This document shows, piece by piece, positions 13,676-26,388 of a DNA stretch of 64,000 nucleotides. The notes beneath the pieces were generated by a model that saw only the letters and a list, made by a program, of their open reading frames with translations, did not search any database and was not told where the DNA came from. The position numbers were made by a program, and so were the translations under genes. Positions within the stretch are counted from its first letter, which is position 1. Each line of letters starts with the position of its first letter. The DNA is from Bimastos eiseni (lineage: Eukaryota; Annelida; Clitellata; Crassiclitellata; Lumbricidae): assembly GCA_959347315.1 (NCBI GenBank), contig OY365807.1:14441140-14505139 (forward strand). The letters are read 5' to 3'.

Positions 13676-15990
13676 TGTCCTGGATAAATTTAATATCCCA
13701 ACTTTCCAAGCTTCCTCTTAAAAGCTGTGATAGTGTCCACTGAGACAGTACTATCTTCCATACCATTACACAAGTCTACAACTCTTCCACTGAAGAATTT
13801 CTGCCCTAATGTTCCTCTCGGTTTCTTAAACAATTTATACCTGTGACCACGAGTTACTTTATTTGGTGCAAATTGAAAACACCTCTCCAACTGCACCACC
13901 TCCTTCCCAATAATGATCTTGTAGGCTTCAGTCATGTTTCCTTTGGGCCTCCTTGTCTCCAATGTTGTTAATCCACACTTATTCAACCTTTCTTCATGGC
14001 TCAAATCTTTGTATCCCCAAATCATTTTGTAGCTCTTCTTTGCACTTTCTCAAGCGTCTCTATGTCTTGTTTAAGAAATGGACTCCACACCTGGATGCAG
14101 TATTCCAACTGCGGTCTAACCAGTGATTTGTACAACCCCAGCATTGAATCCTTGTCTCTGGTTACTATTGTCCTTCTTATCATACCCAAAGTTGACTTTG
14201 CCTTCTTTGCCGCTTCAGCACATTGCCTGGAAGGTTTTGCACTTTTGTGCTAAATCAATCCCAAGTCCCTTTCCCCCTCACTCACTTTCAATGCCTTACT
14301 CCCCATTTCATAAGAAAACTCGTTGCTTCTCTTCCCCATATGCATCACTGACCACTTTTCCAAGTTAGAAAGCGTCTGCCAGTCTTGTGACCATCTGAAC
14401 ATTCTACTTAGATGTTCTTGCAGTTTCTCCCCTTCCTTTTTATCACCAACCACTCTACATAATTTAGTATCATTCGCAAACTTAGATAAAAATCTTAGAT
14501 AAAATTCCATCATCTATGTCATTAGTAAAAAGTACGAACAGTAATGGCCCAAGCACTGATCCTTGTGGCACTCCACTTAACACTGACGTCCAACTAGAAT
14601 ATTTGTTTCCTATGCCCACCTTTTGTCTTCTACCTGATAACCAGTTTAGAATCCATGTTAGTATCTGTCCCCTAATCCCACATGCTTGCAACTTTTTGGC
14701 CAGTCTTTTGTGAGGTACTTTGTCAAATGCCTTGGCAAAATTTAGATAAATTACTTCGACCGGCCGTCCCTCGTCTATCCTACCATACGCTTCCTCAAAG
14801 AATTTCTGTCAGATTTGTCAAACATGAGCGACCTCTGGTAAATTCATGCAGACTGTCCTTAATAATATTATGCGCATTCAAATTATTTACTATATTATCC
14901 TTACCAAGTCTCTCCATTACCTTACACTCAATGCTAGCTAAACTAACTGGTCTATAGTGACATGGTTCACTTCTGTTTTCCTTTTTAAACAACGGCACTA
15001 TGACGGTGTCTCTCCATTTCCTTGCACTTCTCCCGTCTGTATCGATTTATTGAATATCTGTGCTAATAGCCTAATGCTGCTTCAATTTCTTCCCTCACTT
15101 CATGTAAGAATTTTGGATGTAGCTCATCTATTCCTGGACTTTTGTAAGTTTTTTTCCGTTTCAGCTGCTCTGTCGCCTCTTCTTTAATAATTATCATCTG
15201 CGTTAATCCATTACCTCCATTGTCTGAAAATGTTTGGTTGGGCTCAGGGATGTTTCCTAAATCTTCCTGTGTAAATACTGAGCTGAAGTATTTATTGAGT
15301 ACTTCGACAGCTTCCACTTCATCCACAATAACTCCCCCTCCTTTTCAGTGACCCTACCCTTGCTTTCGTCTTCTGCTTGCTTCTAACATAGTTGTAGAAA
15401 CTCCTGCTGTCTTCTTTCACATTTCTTGATAACTTCTGTTCAAAGTTCTTTATAGTACTCCTGCTTGCATTATTGCAGATATTTCTTTTATCACACAATT
15501 ACTTTTTGAGACCTCGAGCCTTTCTGCATTGTTATAATCCCATCCACTTTTTGCTTCCATCTTTAACTTTTGAACTTTCTTCCAAGCTCTGTTCTTTGCC
15601 CTCCTCTTTCGTTAAACATCTCGTGTTACCCATGGCTTCCTCTTATTTGTGTTTTTATGTTGTGGAATATTCTCCTCTATGATTTTTGCCATGACCTCAT
15701 TAAACTTTTTCCAGGCATCATTCATATCCATACCTCTTACTGCACTTTCCAAATCCTTTTCCTTCAGCCTTTGCCTGACTAATTCACGTTCTGCCTTAAA
15801 GAAGTTTGGTCTTTTCAAATAGGCTTATGCATGCCTGCTTGTGTTTGTTTCATTACTAATTCCCATCTGATAACCTAATGATCACTATTGCCAAAATGTT
15901 TCTCTACTGTGGCATTCTCTACCAAATATCTCGGGTTTAAAAGCTCGTCTGCTTCCTTCTCTCCACTTGGTATGTCTATGCAACTCTTCC
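13676..15990 (-). pseudogene. 5'-truncated, degraded CR1/Jockey-like LINE
   Basis: Read right to left, the fragments follow the order of a non-LTR retrotransposon ORF2. The end of an APE-type endonuclease (GNSDH, near 15875-15890) comes first. The endonuclease-RT linker (15612-15818), the early RT with KSPGIDELHPKFL (15063-15326), YRPVSL (near 14950) and [13 protein letters not shown] (near 14560) follow. Then comes the catalytic block (near 14470) and a C-terminal tail ending at 13690. Several frameshifts and stops separate these pieces. The usual FADD catalytic box reads FAND, so RT activity is lost. The 5' part (most of the endonuclease and any ORF1) is absent, as expected after incomplete target-primed reverse transcription. 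Clade assignment is by motif memory only. Confidence 0.85.
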
Positions 15991-16412
15991 AACGATGCTC
16001 TTTGTCTAGCTTTTCAGCGGCGTTCAGACATTTATAGATTACAATTGCGACGTTTGCGATTACGAATTGCACAGGTAACGGCAATCCGCAACGAAATGCA
16101 TTGATTGACTGATTCATACTGACGGATTGGGTAGGATTTGGTAGGATTGGATAGGACGATGGAGGTCAGTGCAAAACAGCTGAGAGCAAGATTAACTCAG
16201 TGTTCGAGTCCTTGAAGAGTATAATCACAATCGACGGTATCGCAGCAGCTCAAAGATCAAACGAAGTGAGACTAGTTGTCTTTTTCCTTCCACGAAGCTA
16301 ATTATGTGATCATGAGCTGTAAGTGGAAGGAGTCTCCGTGGAATGTTGTTTACGAGAAGCTGACTGGAAAGACGAGAGATCAAGCGTGTTTGATGAAAGG
16401 TGACTTCTAGGC
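15991..16412. other. Non-genic sequence
   Basis: No feature is supported between the truncated LINE end and the following microsatellites. Confidence 0.45.
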
Positions 16413-16860
16413 TATATATATATATATCATATATATGTGTGTGTATATATAGAGAGAGAGACAGACAAACAAGCAAACGGATAAACAGACAGAGAGATTT
16501 CCGCAGAACTCACAGAATAATATAAAGAGCGAGGGCTACACAGACACAGAACAAAAGGGAAGAACAATGAGAAAAGAGATGTAGAGAGGAGAGAAAGGGA
16601 AAGACATACGGGAAGACAAATGAATGGGGGAGAGAGGCAGAAAGAGAGAGACAGAGAGAGAGGAAAGTAGAGAGAGTATGAGATGTAGCAAAAGAGAGAG
16701 AGTGAGGGAGAGAAGGAAAAGAAGAAGAAGAAGACAGAGAGAGACAGAGAGAGGGGGAGAGAGAAAGAGAGATAGGGAGAAATATAAAGAGAGAAAGAGA
16801 GAAACAAGTATCGAAAGGAGACAATAAATAAAAGGACATGGCGAGACAAAGAGAGACAGA
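16413..16860. repeat. TA tract followed by long GA-rich purine tract
   Basis: (TA)n at about 16413-16450 leads into more than 400 bases of mostly A/G on the + strand, with GAGA, GACA and GAAGAA motifs. All open frames across it are artefacts of composition. Confidence 0.85.
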
Positions 16861-18129
16861 GATAATAGACAGAGTGGGATAGAGCGGCAAAATAGACGGA
16901 CTATAACTGAATAACGCAAAATTTCATCACACTGTCTGAACGTTCTGTCCGTTATCTTCTTTGGAAGAAACAGAAAGCTTTTCAAGCCATAGTTTATCGT
17001 GAAATGCCTATGTGGATCGTATACTCTAATATGTGATTGGTCACATATCCAGTTAAATACATTCACATAATAATTATGTAGTATGAATGTAGATAATATA
17101 GATAGATTGCCATATCGAGTCACGAGCATATAGTGGGTGGAACAATTCTTGCACGCAATAGGTTCCTTCTACGACACCACGTAAGTCCCAATGATGCCAA
17201 TCTTTCGACTTATTAATTTAATTGGTACGTATGTCTAATCGTCTTGTCTCCTAGACCCCTTTCAATTCCATCATTAAGTTCATATCAACCAAATTTGCAG
17301 GATACATTGAGCATACAAGGAACGAACGGAGCGTAACGTGAGGTGATGTACTGCAGGAACAAGTTCAGACCCTGCTGAGATTTATAGGGCCTATTATATG
17401 AATTCTAGTGAAGACAATGATGCTGTTCTTTGCATTGGAATCGATGAAACTAATGATACTGGCTCAGATATTACCTAGTAAGCCTAATGACTCAGAATGG
17501 GGTGTGTTGTGCATTGGTAAGCGGAAGCTAATCTCGCTTCAGCGATTTATTTAATTTCATATAATTTGTTTATCCAGGTAAATTCTCTTAGATGATTGCA
17601 TTTAAATACACGTTTTTACTATCTTACAATAAATTTATTAATTTGATTAAAAGGGCACGTTTTACAATAGTAATTCAGTACCATAGTCAATCACCGCATG
17701 TGCTGTGTGTTAGTGGCAGTTTAACGACACTGTGCGATTACAAAGATCGTTAGCGTTGCCCTCCTCCTTTATCCAAGCTTGGGACTGGCACTGCCTGAGT
17801 TCTTGCAGCGCAGGAGTTTCTCCATGTGTAGGATATCCTGCACTGGCTTAATTTATGTGTAGTATAAAAATATCCCAAAGTATTCCTTTCAGAGTTTCTA
17901 CCCTTGTCTGGCTTTGCCTTCTGGATACTGACACCGCATGTTTTAAGGAACTCTGCCTCCGAAAGCCGATGTGGTTGCCCATCTCCGCGGTCTATTGCTA
18001 CTTGCTTGTCCTCCTTTCACGGAACACCCCATGCAACACTGGGCTTTAACCGACGTGGATCTGACTATCCGGAGTTGCGTCTCTTACCAAGGACTTCTAC
18101 CATTCCCATGTCTTGAAAAACCGCTATCC
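16861..18129. other. Non-genic sequence, possibly part of an old retroelement
   Basis: No intact gene. About 17700-18130 is less AT-rich and carries short open + strand frames (17855-18204). They run into the hairpin-tailed repeat end at 18130-18200, so this stretch may be the body of that repeat. The family was not recognised. Confidence 0.35.
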
Positions 18130-18200
18130 GGACTGGGAGCGCCTCTGAGTACAAAATGTATCTTGATGGGACGCTGTATCAAATTCACTCTGATGTCCGA
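18130..18200 (+). repeat. Hairpin-tailed dispersed repeat, diverged copy
   Basis: GGGAGCGCCTCTGAGTA then TATCAAATTCACT. Same family as 27807-27962, with the second arm of the hairpin decayed. Confidence 0.5.
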
Positions 18201-19729
18201 TTGATTTATATTATGCAGACAATAATATTATTATAATTCAAATCGCAATCAAGGCGGTTACTATGAAAACGCATGACGCTGTGGCAATTGAGGTTCCAGA
18301 GCGGATTAATTTTAAGAAGAGGATCGTCAGAGAATGTTCAGAAGAATTACATACGTCGACAACGGCTGCGGTTGATTCGTCGAAATAGACTGTTTTTTGG
18401 CGTCAGTGTTAATTCAGTCATCCTCTATTTACAATATGTAGGCCAAGGACCCCCGTCGTTTGATCAAAGCAGTCGACCGGATTCCCAACGGTATAGTATA
18501 AATCGGATAAGCGATCGAAAAAATGAATCCTAGAGGCTCATTTTTAGATGTTGTATAGTTCCTTAGGATTCAATCACGTTGTAGACTATTGGACACCAGA
18601 GGAGCACGTGACTGGTCCATTCCCTAGCCTAGTCGCATACACCAATCGAAATCGAAACATCATCTGCAATCAGCAAATACCAATGTGGCAAGAAGACTTT
18701 TATATAATACCAGATGTCCGTTCGTTCTAAAACGGTTTAAACCAATTTTTCAAATGTGTTTTCCACCAATAATCAACTGGCGGACCACTGCGACGGATAT
18801 CTATAAAGAAATTCTGAAATTTCGTCTGGCCGCAAGCACATAGGCCTATACCAGCGAGATAGCAGGCGTTGACTGACATTTCTTTTAGATATATATACAT
18901 ATATATATATATTTATGTAATCATGTGCTTGTATACATATTATATATATATAATTCCATTATTGCTTAGACTCTACATTCTGCTGGTCCCACGCATCAGA
19001 TTTGAAGATTTTTTGTATTTATGTATGTATATAAATAGGCCAATGCATATATATATGTATATATATACAATATTATATTCATGTATATGATATAGATATA
19101 AGCTAAGGGGTGAGATATAAGGCACGGTCGTCCTACACAGCCTCATTAGCCTCATCAGTGTTCATTGTTGTATTGGCGGATACCGTGCTATAGGAGACAC
19201 GCCGAAAACGAATTCATCACTTTGCAGACTGACAGAGGTTCGTTAACGTACATCATCGTCTTTATGAGGCCAATATACTTAATCTTTCTAACTAAGCTGT
19301 AGATACGTCATACCTGTCTATCTATAGTCGCTAGCCACATTCTCGCTATTTGTCTTTCCCTCTGTCCGTTCTTTGACTTCAAAAAAATCATGTTGATGTT
19401 GTTGTTTTCTTCTTATTATTCTTCTTCCTATTCTTGTATTTCTGCTTCGCCCTGCTCTAAGTATCATTGCCTTCACCTTCTTTCCCTTTATCTCCTGCTG
19501 CTTCTTTCAATGCTTCTTGTCACGGACATGAGGTATTTAACGCATCATCCCGCATATCTTGCAATTGATTTTGACACTAGCCATAATCACAGACCAAGCC
19601 AATTACCACACTGCACAAGTTAGTTCAAGCAGTATCTGCTGAAAGGAGAAGTGGCGTCACGATCAAGCGTGCAAGGAGTCAGATAAAAAAGGAATGTATT
19701 TTTTTAAAAAGGGCTAGGAAGATTTCGAC
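18201..19729. other. Non-genic sequence with TA microsatellites
   Basis: No gene. (TA)n-rich stretches lie at about 18889-18955 and 19030-19095. About 18596-18680 shares a diverged segment (GCACGTGACT, then ATTCCCTAG) with 21087-21170, an undefined old repeat. Confidence 0.45.
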
Positions 19730-19920
19730 AGCCCGTAACGTTCAGTGTGTGCTGAGCGCGCGGGTTCGAGCCTCGTCCGGGGCGTCATTGTGTATACGGA
19801 CCTTGAGCAAGTCCTTCGCGCACCATTGCTCTGCAGTACAACTGCAATTGCGCCGTCGAGGCGTGTGCACTTCTGAGCAAAAGATGTTGGAAGAAGGGCG
19901 ATATTTTGGTAAAAATTTCG
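19730..19920 (+). mobile_element. tRNA-derived SINE, copy 3
   Basis: B box GGTTCGAGCC at 19763-19772, preceded by CCCGTAACGTTCAGTGTGTG. The body has CTTGAGCAAGTCCTTCGCGC and ends TTCTGAGCAAAAGATGTTG. It matches copy 1 (5008-5203, - strand) closely. The A-box half is truncated or decayed. Confidence 0.75.
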
Positions 19921-20078
19921 GTAATAAGCAGAATAAGAACGCACACTGCTTATAATAGACGTATACGTAAACTCTTGGCACAGAATCGCACTTGAGCAAG
20001 ACGTCGATCTCATCCTTATAAGCCTTTCGAATTCAACACGTAGACAGACATCCATCATGAAGCATCTTCACTCTGTCA

Positions 20079-20143
20079 TAAAGAATGGTATAAAGAATGG
20101 TATAAAGAATGGTATAAAGAATGGTATAAAGAATGGCATATAG
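20079..20143. repeat. 12-bp tandem repeat
   Basis: About five copies of AAAGAATGGTAT in direct tandem. Confidence 0.9.
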
Positions 20144-21185
20144 AGTGTCTGCACCAATCACAGTACTGTACATCAAATTGTAATGAACTTTCATTGGTTT
20201 CCGAATCGAGATTAATGGGTGACGTAGGCACTTATATAGTCATCCAGATCCCTGCAGCAGCAGCACCGATTCCAGTTCAATAGGTGATGGATTTTTCCAC
20301 TGCTCAACTGAAATGGCCGGCTAGATCATTCGATCTTTAATGCAAAATTAAGCCATTAGGTCAACGCACAGGCAATAATTCTATATTTAAAACGACATGC
20401 TAGGTTTCACCTCAACCTCACAACAGTAGCCAATGTGATGTTGTACAGTGTCCAAACAGTCACTACATCAATTGCTATGCCAGTTGTCGAGATTACAGTT
20501 CCGATCACAATAATATATATATATATTATTTTATGTATTCATTTATACATAGGCCCATACATACATATGTAACGGTATACTGGTCGCCCTTATACAAGCA
20601 GAAGCGCGGTTTGGACTCAAAAGAAAGAATCGGAAAATCTCCGATTGAAATGAAGAGTAAAACAGACAATGACACAGACAGATAACAAAGAGACAGGCAA
20701 GCGAACAAAACTTGAAAATTGTGGAGAGAGATTTCCGCAAGCAAACAATTCAATCGCCTAGATGCTTTTCGCTCCTCCGCCGTGCACCGATTCCATTCTG
20801 CGTCCTTCTCTTCCTCCACCAATCGATGTGACTGCAAACGGAGTCTGTTGGCTTCTAGGGATCTTTGTGCTGGCGGTGCCTGCAAGCAGTTCGTCTTCTC
20901 AAGCGATAAGAAACAAGCGTCATCTGATAAAGACGACTCACTTAGTTTTCTGCCGATTTAATCCTCAACGATTGGTGTTAATTGTTTAATTGACTCTAAT
21001 TGGAAATCAAAGTTAAATGCCTCGCTCTGTATGTTCCACAAGTAGATGTCAGTTCGTACATGCTACATGAATGTATCTGGACCTTAATAAAAGCATCAGA
21101 GGTGCACGTGACTTGTCAATTCCCTAGACTTGCCACACTAATCGAAGCATCTTCATAGTCAGATACAGGTAGGTACTGGCAAACA
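20144..21185. other. Non-genic sequence
   Basis: No supported gene. A run of overlapping open frames on both strands at 20526-20989 has no recognisable domain. Confidence 0.4.
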
Positions 21186-21690
21186 AAACAAGTTGACTGA
21201 TTAACTGACTGACTGACTGACTGACTGAATGGATGACTGAATGACTGAATGACTGAATGACTGAATGACTGAATGACTGAATGACTGAATGACTGAATGA
21301 CTGAATGACTGAATGACTGAATGACTGAATGACTGAATGACTGACTGACTGACTGACTGACTGACTGACTGACTGACTGACTGACTGACTGACTGACTGA
21401 CTGACTGACTGGCCGACTGAATTAATTAATTAATTAAAGAAAGAGGGACTGAATGACTAAATGAATGAATGACTGACTGAATGAAAGAAAGAAAGAATAG
21501 CTCACTGACTAACTGACTAGGAGTCAGGAATTGATTTACTGTCTGATTGACTGACTAACTCACTGACTAACTTACTTACTGACTGACTAACTCACTGACT
21601 AACTTACTTACTGACTTGACTGACTGACTGACTGATTGACTCCCAGACTGACTCACTGACTGACTGACTAACCGAGACTGAACAACCAAA
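21186..21690. repeat. CTGA / ACTGAATG satellite-like array
   Basis: Roughly 500 bases built on CTGA tetramers and ACTGAATG octamers with an AATTAATT interruption at about 21420. The units are most regular at 21205-21415. Confidence 0.9.
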
Positions 21691-22043
21691 ACAGACAGAT
21701 AAACAATCAAGAGATAAGCTAGCATGACAATGATGACCAAAGTGTCTTCATTATTGGTATCTTCTCAGAAGCAGCTGGCGTTGCTCCGTTTTTAAGCCAA
21801 GTCTCCGTCGACTTCAGCGGAAAAATAAAAAACATAAAGGCTGCCGGTAATTTTAACAATCGCTGGACTTGATCGAATTTGTCGAAGTTATTTGTCGTTA
21901 TTCGGAATCCGAGCAGAGCCAGGATTTGATTTTGGGGAAACTCGATTCATACATGAACAGCAGAGGGTTTACATTCCGACTGAGAGCCAATAAAAAGCTT
22001 GGAATGGGATCAAATGTAAAAGTCCCCTGTAATAACCGATGCC

Positions 22044-22195
22044 TTTATATAACGCCTTCCATGGTTTCACTGTGAAAGAACCTGAAGGAAATTTGAGTTG
22101 TGCATGGATAACTTTAATGCATAAAATTCACTGACTCAGCAGAAATAGGCCAGTGCGGATTTATGGAAGCGTGACGATGATCGTTGCAATGTGGG
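22044..22195 (+). repeat. 150-bp direct repeat, copy 1
   Basis: Starts TTTATATAACGCCTTCC and ends GATCGTTGCAATGTGGG. It is repeated in the same orientation at 23310-23461 with roughly one difference in ten bases. The element type is unknown. Confidence 0.75.
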
Positions 22196-22552
22196 GCGTA
22201 TGGAGACACTAAAGTGCGACGGGTATGAAAAGAAATGGTTGGCTGACCCCGCGCGCTGTGGTCGAAAGCCATAAGAGATTTATATAGAGCCAACACGCGA
22301 CGTGGAATGAATTGGAGAGGCATTAGCAGAGAAAGATAGAATATACACGAAGATACTATACAATTATATAAGATAGCTGAAAGTAAAATCTAGAGCTGAA
22401 GAGGAAGATACGGAAAAACTACAAAGAGGAAGTGTCACAAAATGCGCTATATATAACTTAAGAGACAAACGAGATGAGGATTAAAAAGGAGCGACTTTGA
22501 TGGTCTTCAGTTAATCGCTATGTGAGGTAAGGAGCATAGGAAGAGTAACTGG

Positions 22553-22628
22553 AAGAAGAAGAAGATGACGAAGAAGAAGAAGAAGAAGACGATGATGAAG
22601 AAGATGATGAAGATGAAAATGAAGAAGG
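22553..22628. repeat. GAA/GAT triplet repeat
   Basis: Mixed GAAGAA and GATGAT triplets. Confidence 0.85.
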
Positions 22629-23182
22629 GTCTCGTTGGATGAACTAAAGACTTGTAGAAACGAATCCGTGATCGGCAGCCATAGAAAATGGGGAAACGAT
22701 TAGGCCTAACTGTCTCTATCCTCCAAAGTCTGTGAGTCTATTGGCTATCTGCGTCGTTCTGCTAATGATTGATTGTATATAATGAGCGTTTAAATACAGT
22801 AGGTATTATGTGTCGTATTCTTATAGATGTAGAGTGCAATGGTGATATTGTCCTTCACTGAGCCATATAAACCTAACATAACCCCATTGCATTCTGAGCA
22901 CACGATGTGTAAATGCACGTCTGATTGCAAACGTATTTTATATAATTTACCTCGGTTTGTTAATTAACTTTGGGCTACATATTCTGAATAAATAGCAGAA
23001 TTTTAAGACACGGACACATACGTCGTATTGATAATACGATGCAAATTCAATGAGAAGAGCTGAACGATTGTTGAATCGATTAAATTCAAACCACGCATAA
23101 GTTTAGAGAAAGAAAACAGTATCGTTTCGTCTCCTCTGTATACGAGTATTATGTCGACTTGTTGACCTACGCTGCAGTGGTT

Positions 23183-23263
23183 CTTAACCCCTTTCCTGTG
23201 GAATTTATATGGAAATAGCTTGATTTAGAACGTATATGTACGTTCATCACAGGAAAAGGGTTA
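23183..23263. mobile_element. Tiny TTAA-flanked MITE (piggyBac-like)
   Basis: TTAA at 23183 and at 23260 flank a 73-bp unit. Its ends, CCCCTTTCCTGTG and CACAGGAAAAGGG, are inverted with one mismatch. A TTAA duplication followed by CCC ends is the piggyBac signature. An inner palindrome GAACGTATATGTACGTTC sits at about 23227-23244. Confidence 0.6.
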
Positions 23264-23309
23264 ACAGGTGTGTCTGACCCACAGCGCATTCAAACTGACA
23301 ATTGATGAA

Positions 23310-23461
23310 TTTATATAACGCCTTGCTTGGTTTCACTGCAAAAGAACCTGAAGGAAATTTAAGTTGTGCTTGGATAACTTTGATGCACAAAATTCATTGA
23401 CTCAGGAGGAATAGGTAAGCGCGGATTTATGGAAGCGTGACGATGATTGTTGCAAAGTGGG
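23310..23461 (+). repeat. 150-bp direct repeat, copy 2
   Basis: Second copy of the 22044-22195 unit, 1266 bp downstream, starting 46 bp after the TTAA-flanked MITE. It ends GATTGTTGCAAAGTGGG. Confidence 0.75.
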
Positions 23462-23812
23462 TAATCAAATCTGTCGTTTTTTTTGTCGCCGCACTTCACT
23501 AAATATGCTATATAAATGTCATTATATTAATGCATGCATTACATCGTGCTTGCATATACAATATATGTAAAAGTTAATACTTTGGTGGCTTTAGAATGGT
23601 ACTGGCATACGAGCCAGAATGTGTTTATCACTGCTCCAGCCTCCAGTCAGCCTCAGCATGAAAACGGATGGTAGACCTACCTTTGCATTGAAATTCCTTA
23701 CTGTTTGTGCTCTCGGCAATTGAGTGGCTCTCTTATATCGAACTAAAATAAATTCGCTGTTCTGAATTTCTCTCTGACACTTGTTATTGGATGTAGATAT
23801 ATTTAGCGAGTA

Positions 23813-24639
23813 GGGTAAAGTACCCAAAAGTATCTTTGCGAAAATTTGAAATCATGGAAAAATGATTGAGTGCAACAAGCGTGTGATACATGCAAGATAT
23901 AAATCAACTGAATATCTATACAATTTCATATGCATTATATTTACAAATCATTGACATGATACATTAAAATAAAAAAATAAAATGTTGTAAAAGGTGCTCA
24001 CCTTTGGGCACCCGGACTAAATGTGAGCACACCTTGATCAGTAATGTGAGCATACGTGCTCACGCACATTTCAGAAATGTTCTAAAATCGATATAGTGCC
24101 TAGTCTAGTACTAATGCCAATAATAGGCCACAGAATCACCGATAAACCAATTGTCACTTCAAATGTAAAAATTTGATTGAGCAAAATTCTCACAATGCGG
24201 CCGCAATGTGAGCACCATCCTCACAATCCGGTCCTTAGGCCTATATGGTGGACAATGGTGCTCTCATTTCGGACCATGCAGTCGGCATAATAAAAAACTC
24301 CTTCTAGTTAAACGGAACAAGATAAAAATCTTATCATCGCTCACTCATAAAGTGGACATAATATATATTCTAACAATAACTGTAGTTGTATCGTGGCCAT
24401 AAATTGGACCAAGTTATCGATCATTTACGAACAGGGAAAAATAAGTTTTTTATAGGGTTTTATTCTAAAGCACTAGCATTATGTGAAAAAAGGAATTTAA
24501 AAACTCTTTTAACGCTCTTGAACATGCTTGTTGATACTAATACGAATAATCACTGAGGGGCGCCACCGTCTATGCTGATTGAGTGAAATAATCAAAGGTG
24601 CTCACATTTGACCAGTGCTCACCTTTGGGTACTTTACCT
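23813..24639. mobile_element. 827-bp MITE with inverted ends and TA duplication
   Basis: The left end GGGTAAAGTACCCAAAAG is inverted at the right end as CTTTGGGTACTTTACCT. The flanking dinucleotide is TA on both sides (23811-23812 and 24640-24641), as in Tc1/mariner-type or ISL2EU-type insertions. The palindrome GTGCTCAC/GTGAGCAC and near variants recur near both ends and inside. There is no transposase frame, so the element is non-autonomous. Confidence 0.65.
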
Positions 24640-24950
24640 TAATTGCATCGGTGCCTATTGCCTAATTAAGTGCAACTGAGTCGAGTGGAAAACAAGCAAA
24701 ATATAATATAAAAGAATAGATCACAAAGAAACAAAGAATATATTATCTTGGAGCGCATTTTTAACACGCGTTCAGGAGATGTTTTAAATTCCCATATCCT
24801 TACAAGACACACAGACATACATACACACTCATAAATACATACATACATACAGAAAGACAATGCTCGGTTTGTTAATTAACAGACAGACAATGATACAGAA
24901 AGACAGACAGACAAACAACAGACATACAGAAAGATAGACAGACTCTACCT

Positions 24951-25070
24951 AAACACATAAACACATAAACACATAAACACATAAACACATAAACACATAA
25001 ACACATAAACACATAAACACATAAACACATAAACACATAAACACATAAACACATAAACACATAAACACAC
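24951..25070. repeat. 8-bp minisatellite ACATAAAC
   Basis: About 14 near-perfect tandem copies of ACATAAAC. Confidence 0.95.
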
Positions 25071-25250
25071 TCTGTTTCTCTTATGCTGTTGACGCTAACT
25101 GCCCTCTCAATACTGTCATAATATACATCCTACTTTGCCCTTCTTCTCTTCTCAACCATTCGCTTGTACATCTCATTCAGCTCTTCTTATGCCAGCCTTC
25201 CTTCCCTCCTTCACCCGTCCTCCTCCTCCCGCTCCTCCTACTTGCGATAC

Positions 25251-25520
25251 TAGGACGTATGAAGGGAAGGGACGTATGAAACGAAGAACGTATGAAGGGA
25301 ACGAAGAACGTATGAAGGGAACGAAGAACGTATGAAGGGAACGAAGAACGTATGAAGGGAACGAAGAACGTATGAAGGGAACGAAGAACGTATGAAGGGA
25401 ACGAAGAACGTATGAAGGGAACGAAGAATGTATGAAGGGAACGAAGAACGTATGAAGGGAACGAAGAACGTATGAAGAGAACGAAGAACGTATGAAGAGA
25501 ACGAAGAACGTATGAAGGAA
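25251..25520. repeat. 20-bp minisatellite
   Basis: About 13 copies of the 20-base unit GAACGTATGAAGGGAACGAA with a few point variants. The 134-residue - strand open frame through it is a repeat artefact. Confidence 0.95.
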
Positions 25521-26354
25521 GATGATGGGAGCAGAATCATATTACGCAGCAAATATGCCACGAATGTCTTCCAAGAGTCATCATGCATACATACATTTAT
25601 ATAGGTAAATCCTACACATTCATGACGTCGCGTATACATATATGTATATAGCAAACTTGTACATATAATTATTATGCCGGACGTAAATGTGTACGCGTGA
25701 ACGACCTTCCCAAACGATTTTTAATTTGATCGATCGGACTTCGAGCTGTCAACTCGCGCGTTATTTATTGTGGAGTTGGCTTGAGAAACGACAGTCTCTT
25801 ATTTTTTCTCAGGTAGGCCTATATTTAAAGAGACAATTCAATGACATCTTCAGTGAGCTATATAATAATTTATTGTTGCTTACATTTCCTACGAATATTA
25901 GCCATGTCGTTGACAGATGTCAACTACATTTGTGACTCAAAACATCGACCGAGCGCTAAATACTACCACGCTCTCTTTTAAAGTATGCATTTCCGTTTCT
26001 TATTTACAGGCTCTGTCTTGAAACGTCGTCAGACAATTCTTAGAGAAGACATTTCTCTCACCATTAAAAAACTTGAATATTTTCAACACCATCCGCTCAT
26101 CCGTCGCCATGTGTTAATAAAAAGCGCCGTTAATTTTTGCGACGCCGTGTTCACGTCCTCCCATATTAGCGTCTATGTGATAAAATACTCGTCTGCAAGA
26201 ACCACTGCTGATGTCACCCGCCTTTCTCGCATGTCGCCACCAGCGAATCACGTGCGAATCAGGAACTCCATAACTCAATGTCATGACATCACAGAAAACT
26301 TCAGTAGAGGAGCGCGGTTAAAAATCCTGAATTATAATAGAGAAAATCGCGCTT

Positions 26355-26388
<34 letters not shown>

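Noticed and set aside
16427..17129. Long Ser/Leu-rich - strand frames of up to 197 residues
   Set aside because: They lie on a GA-rich purine tract; low complexity, several overlapping frames, no domain.
25250..25654. 134-residue - strand open frame
   Set aside because: It is a translation of the 20-bp minisatellite.
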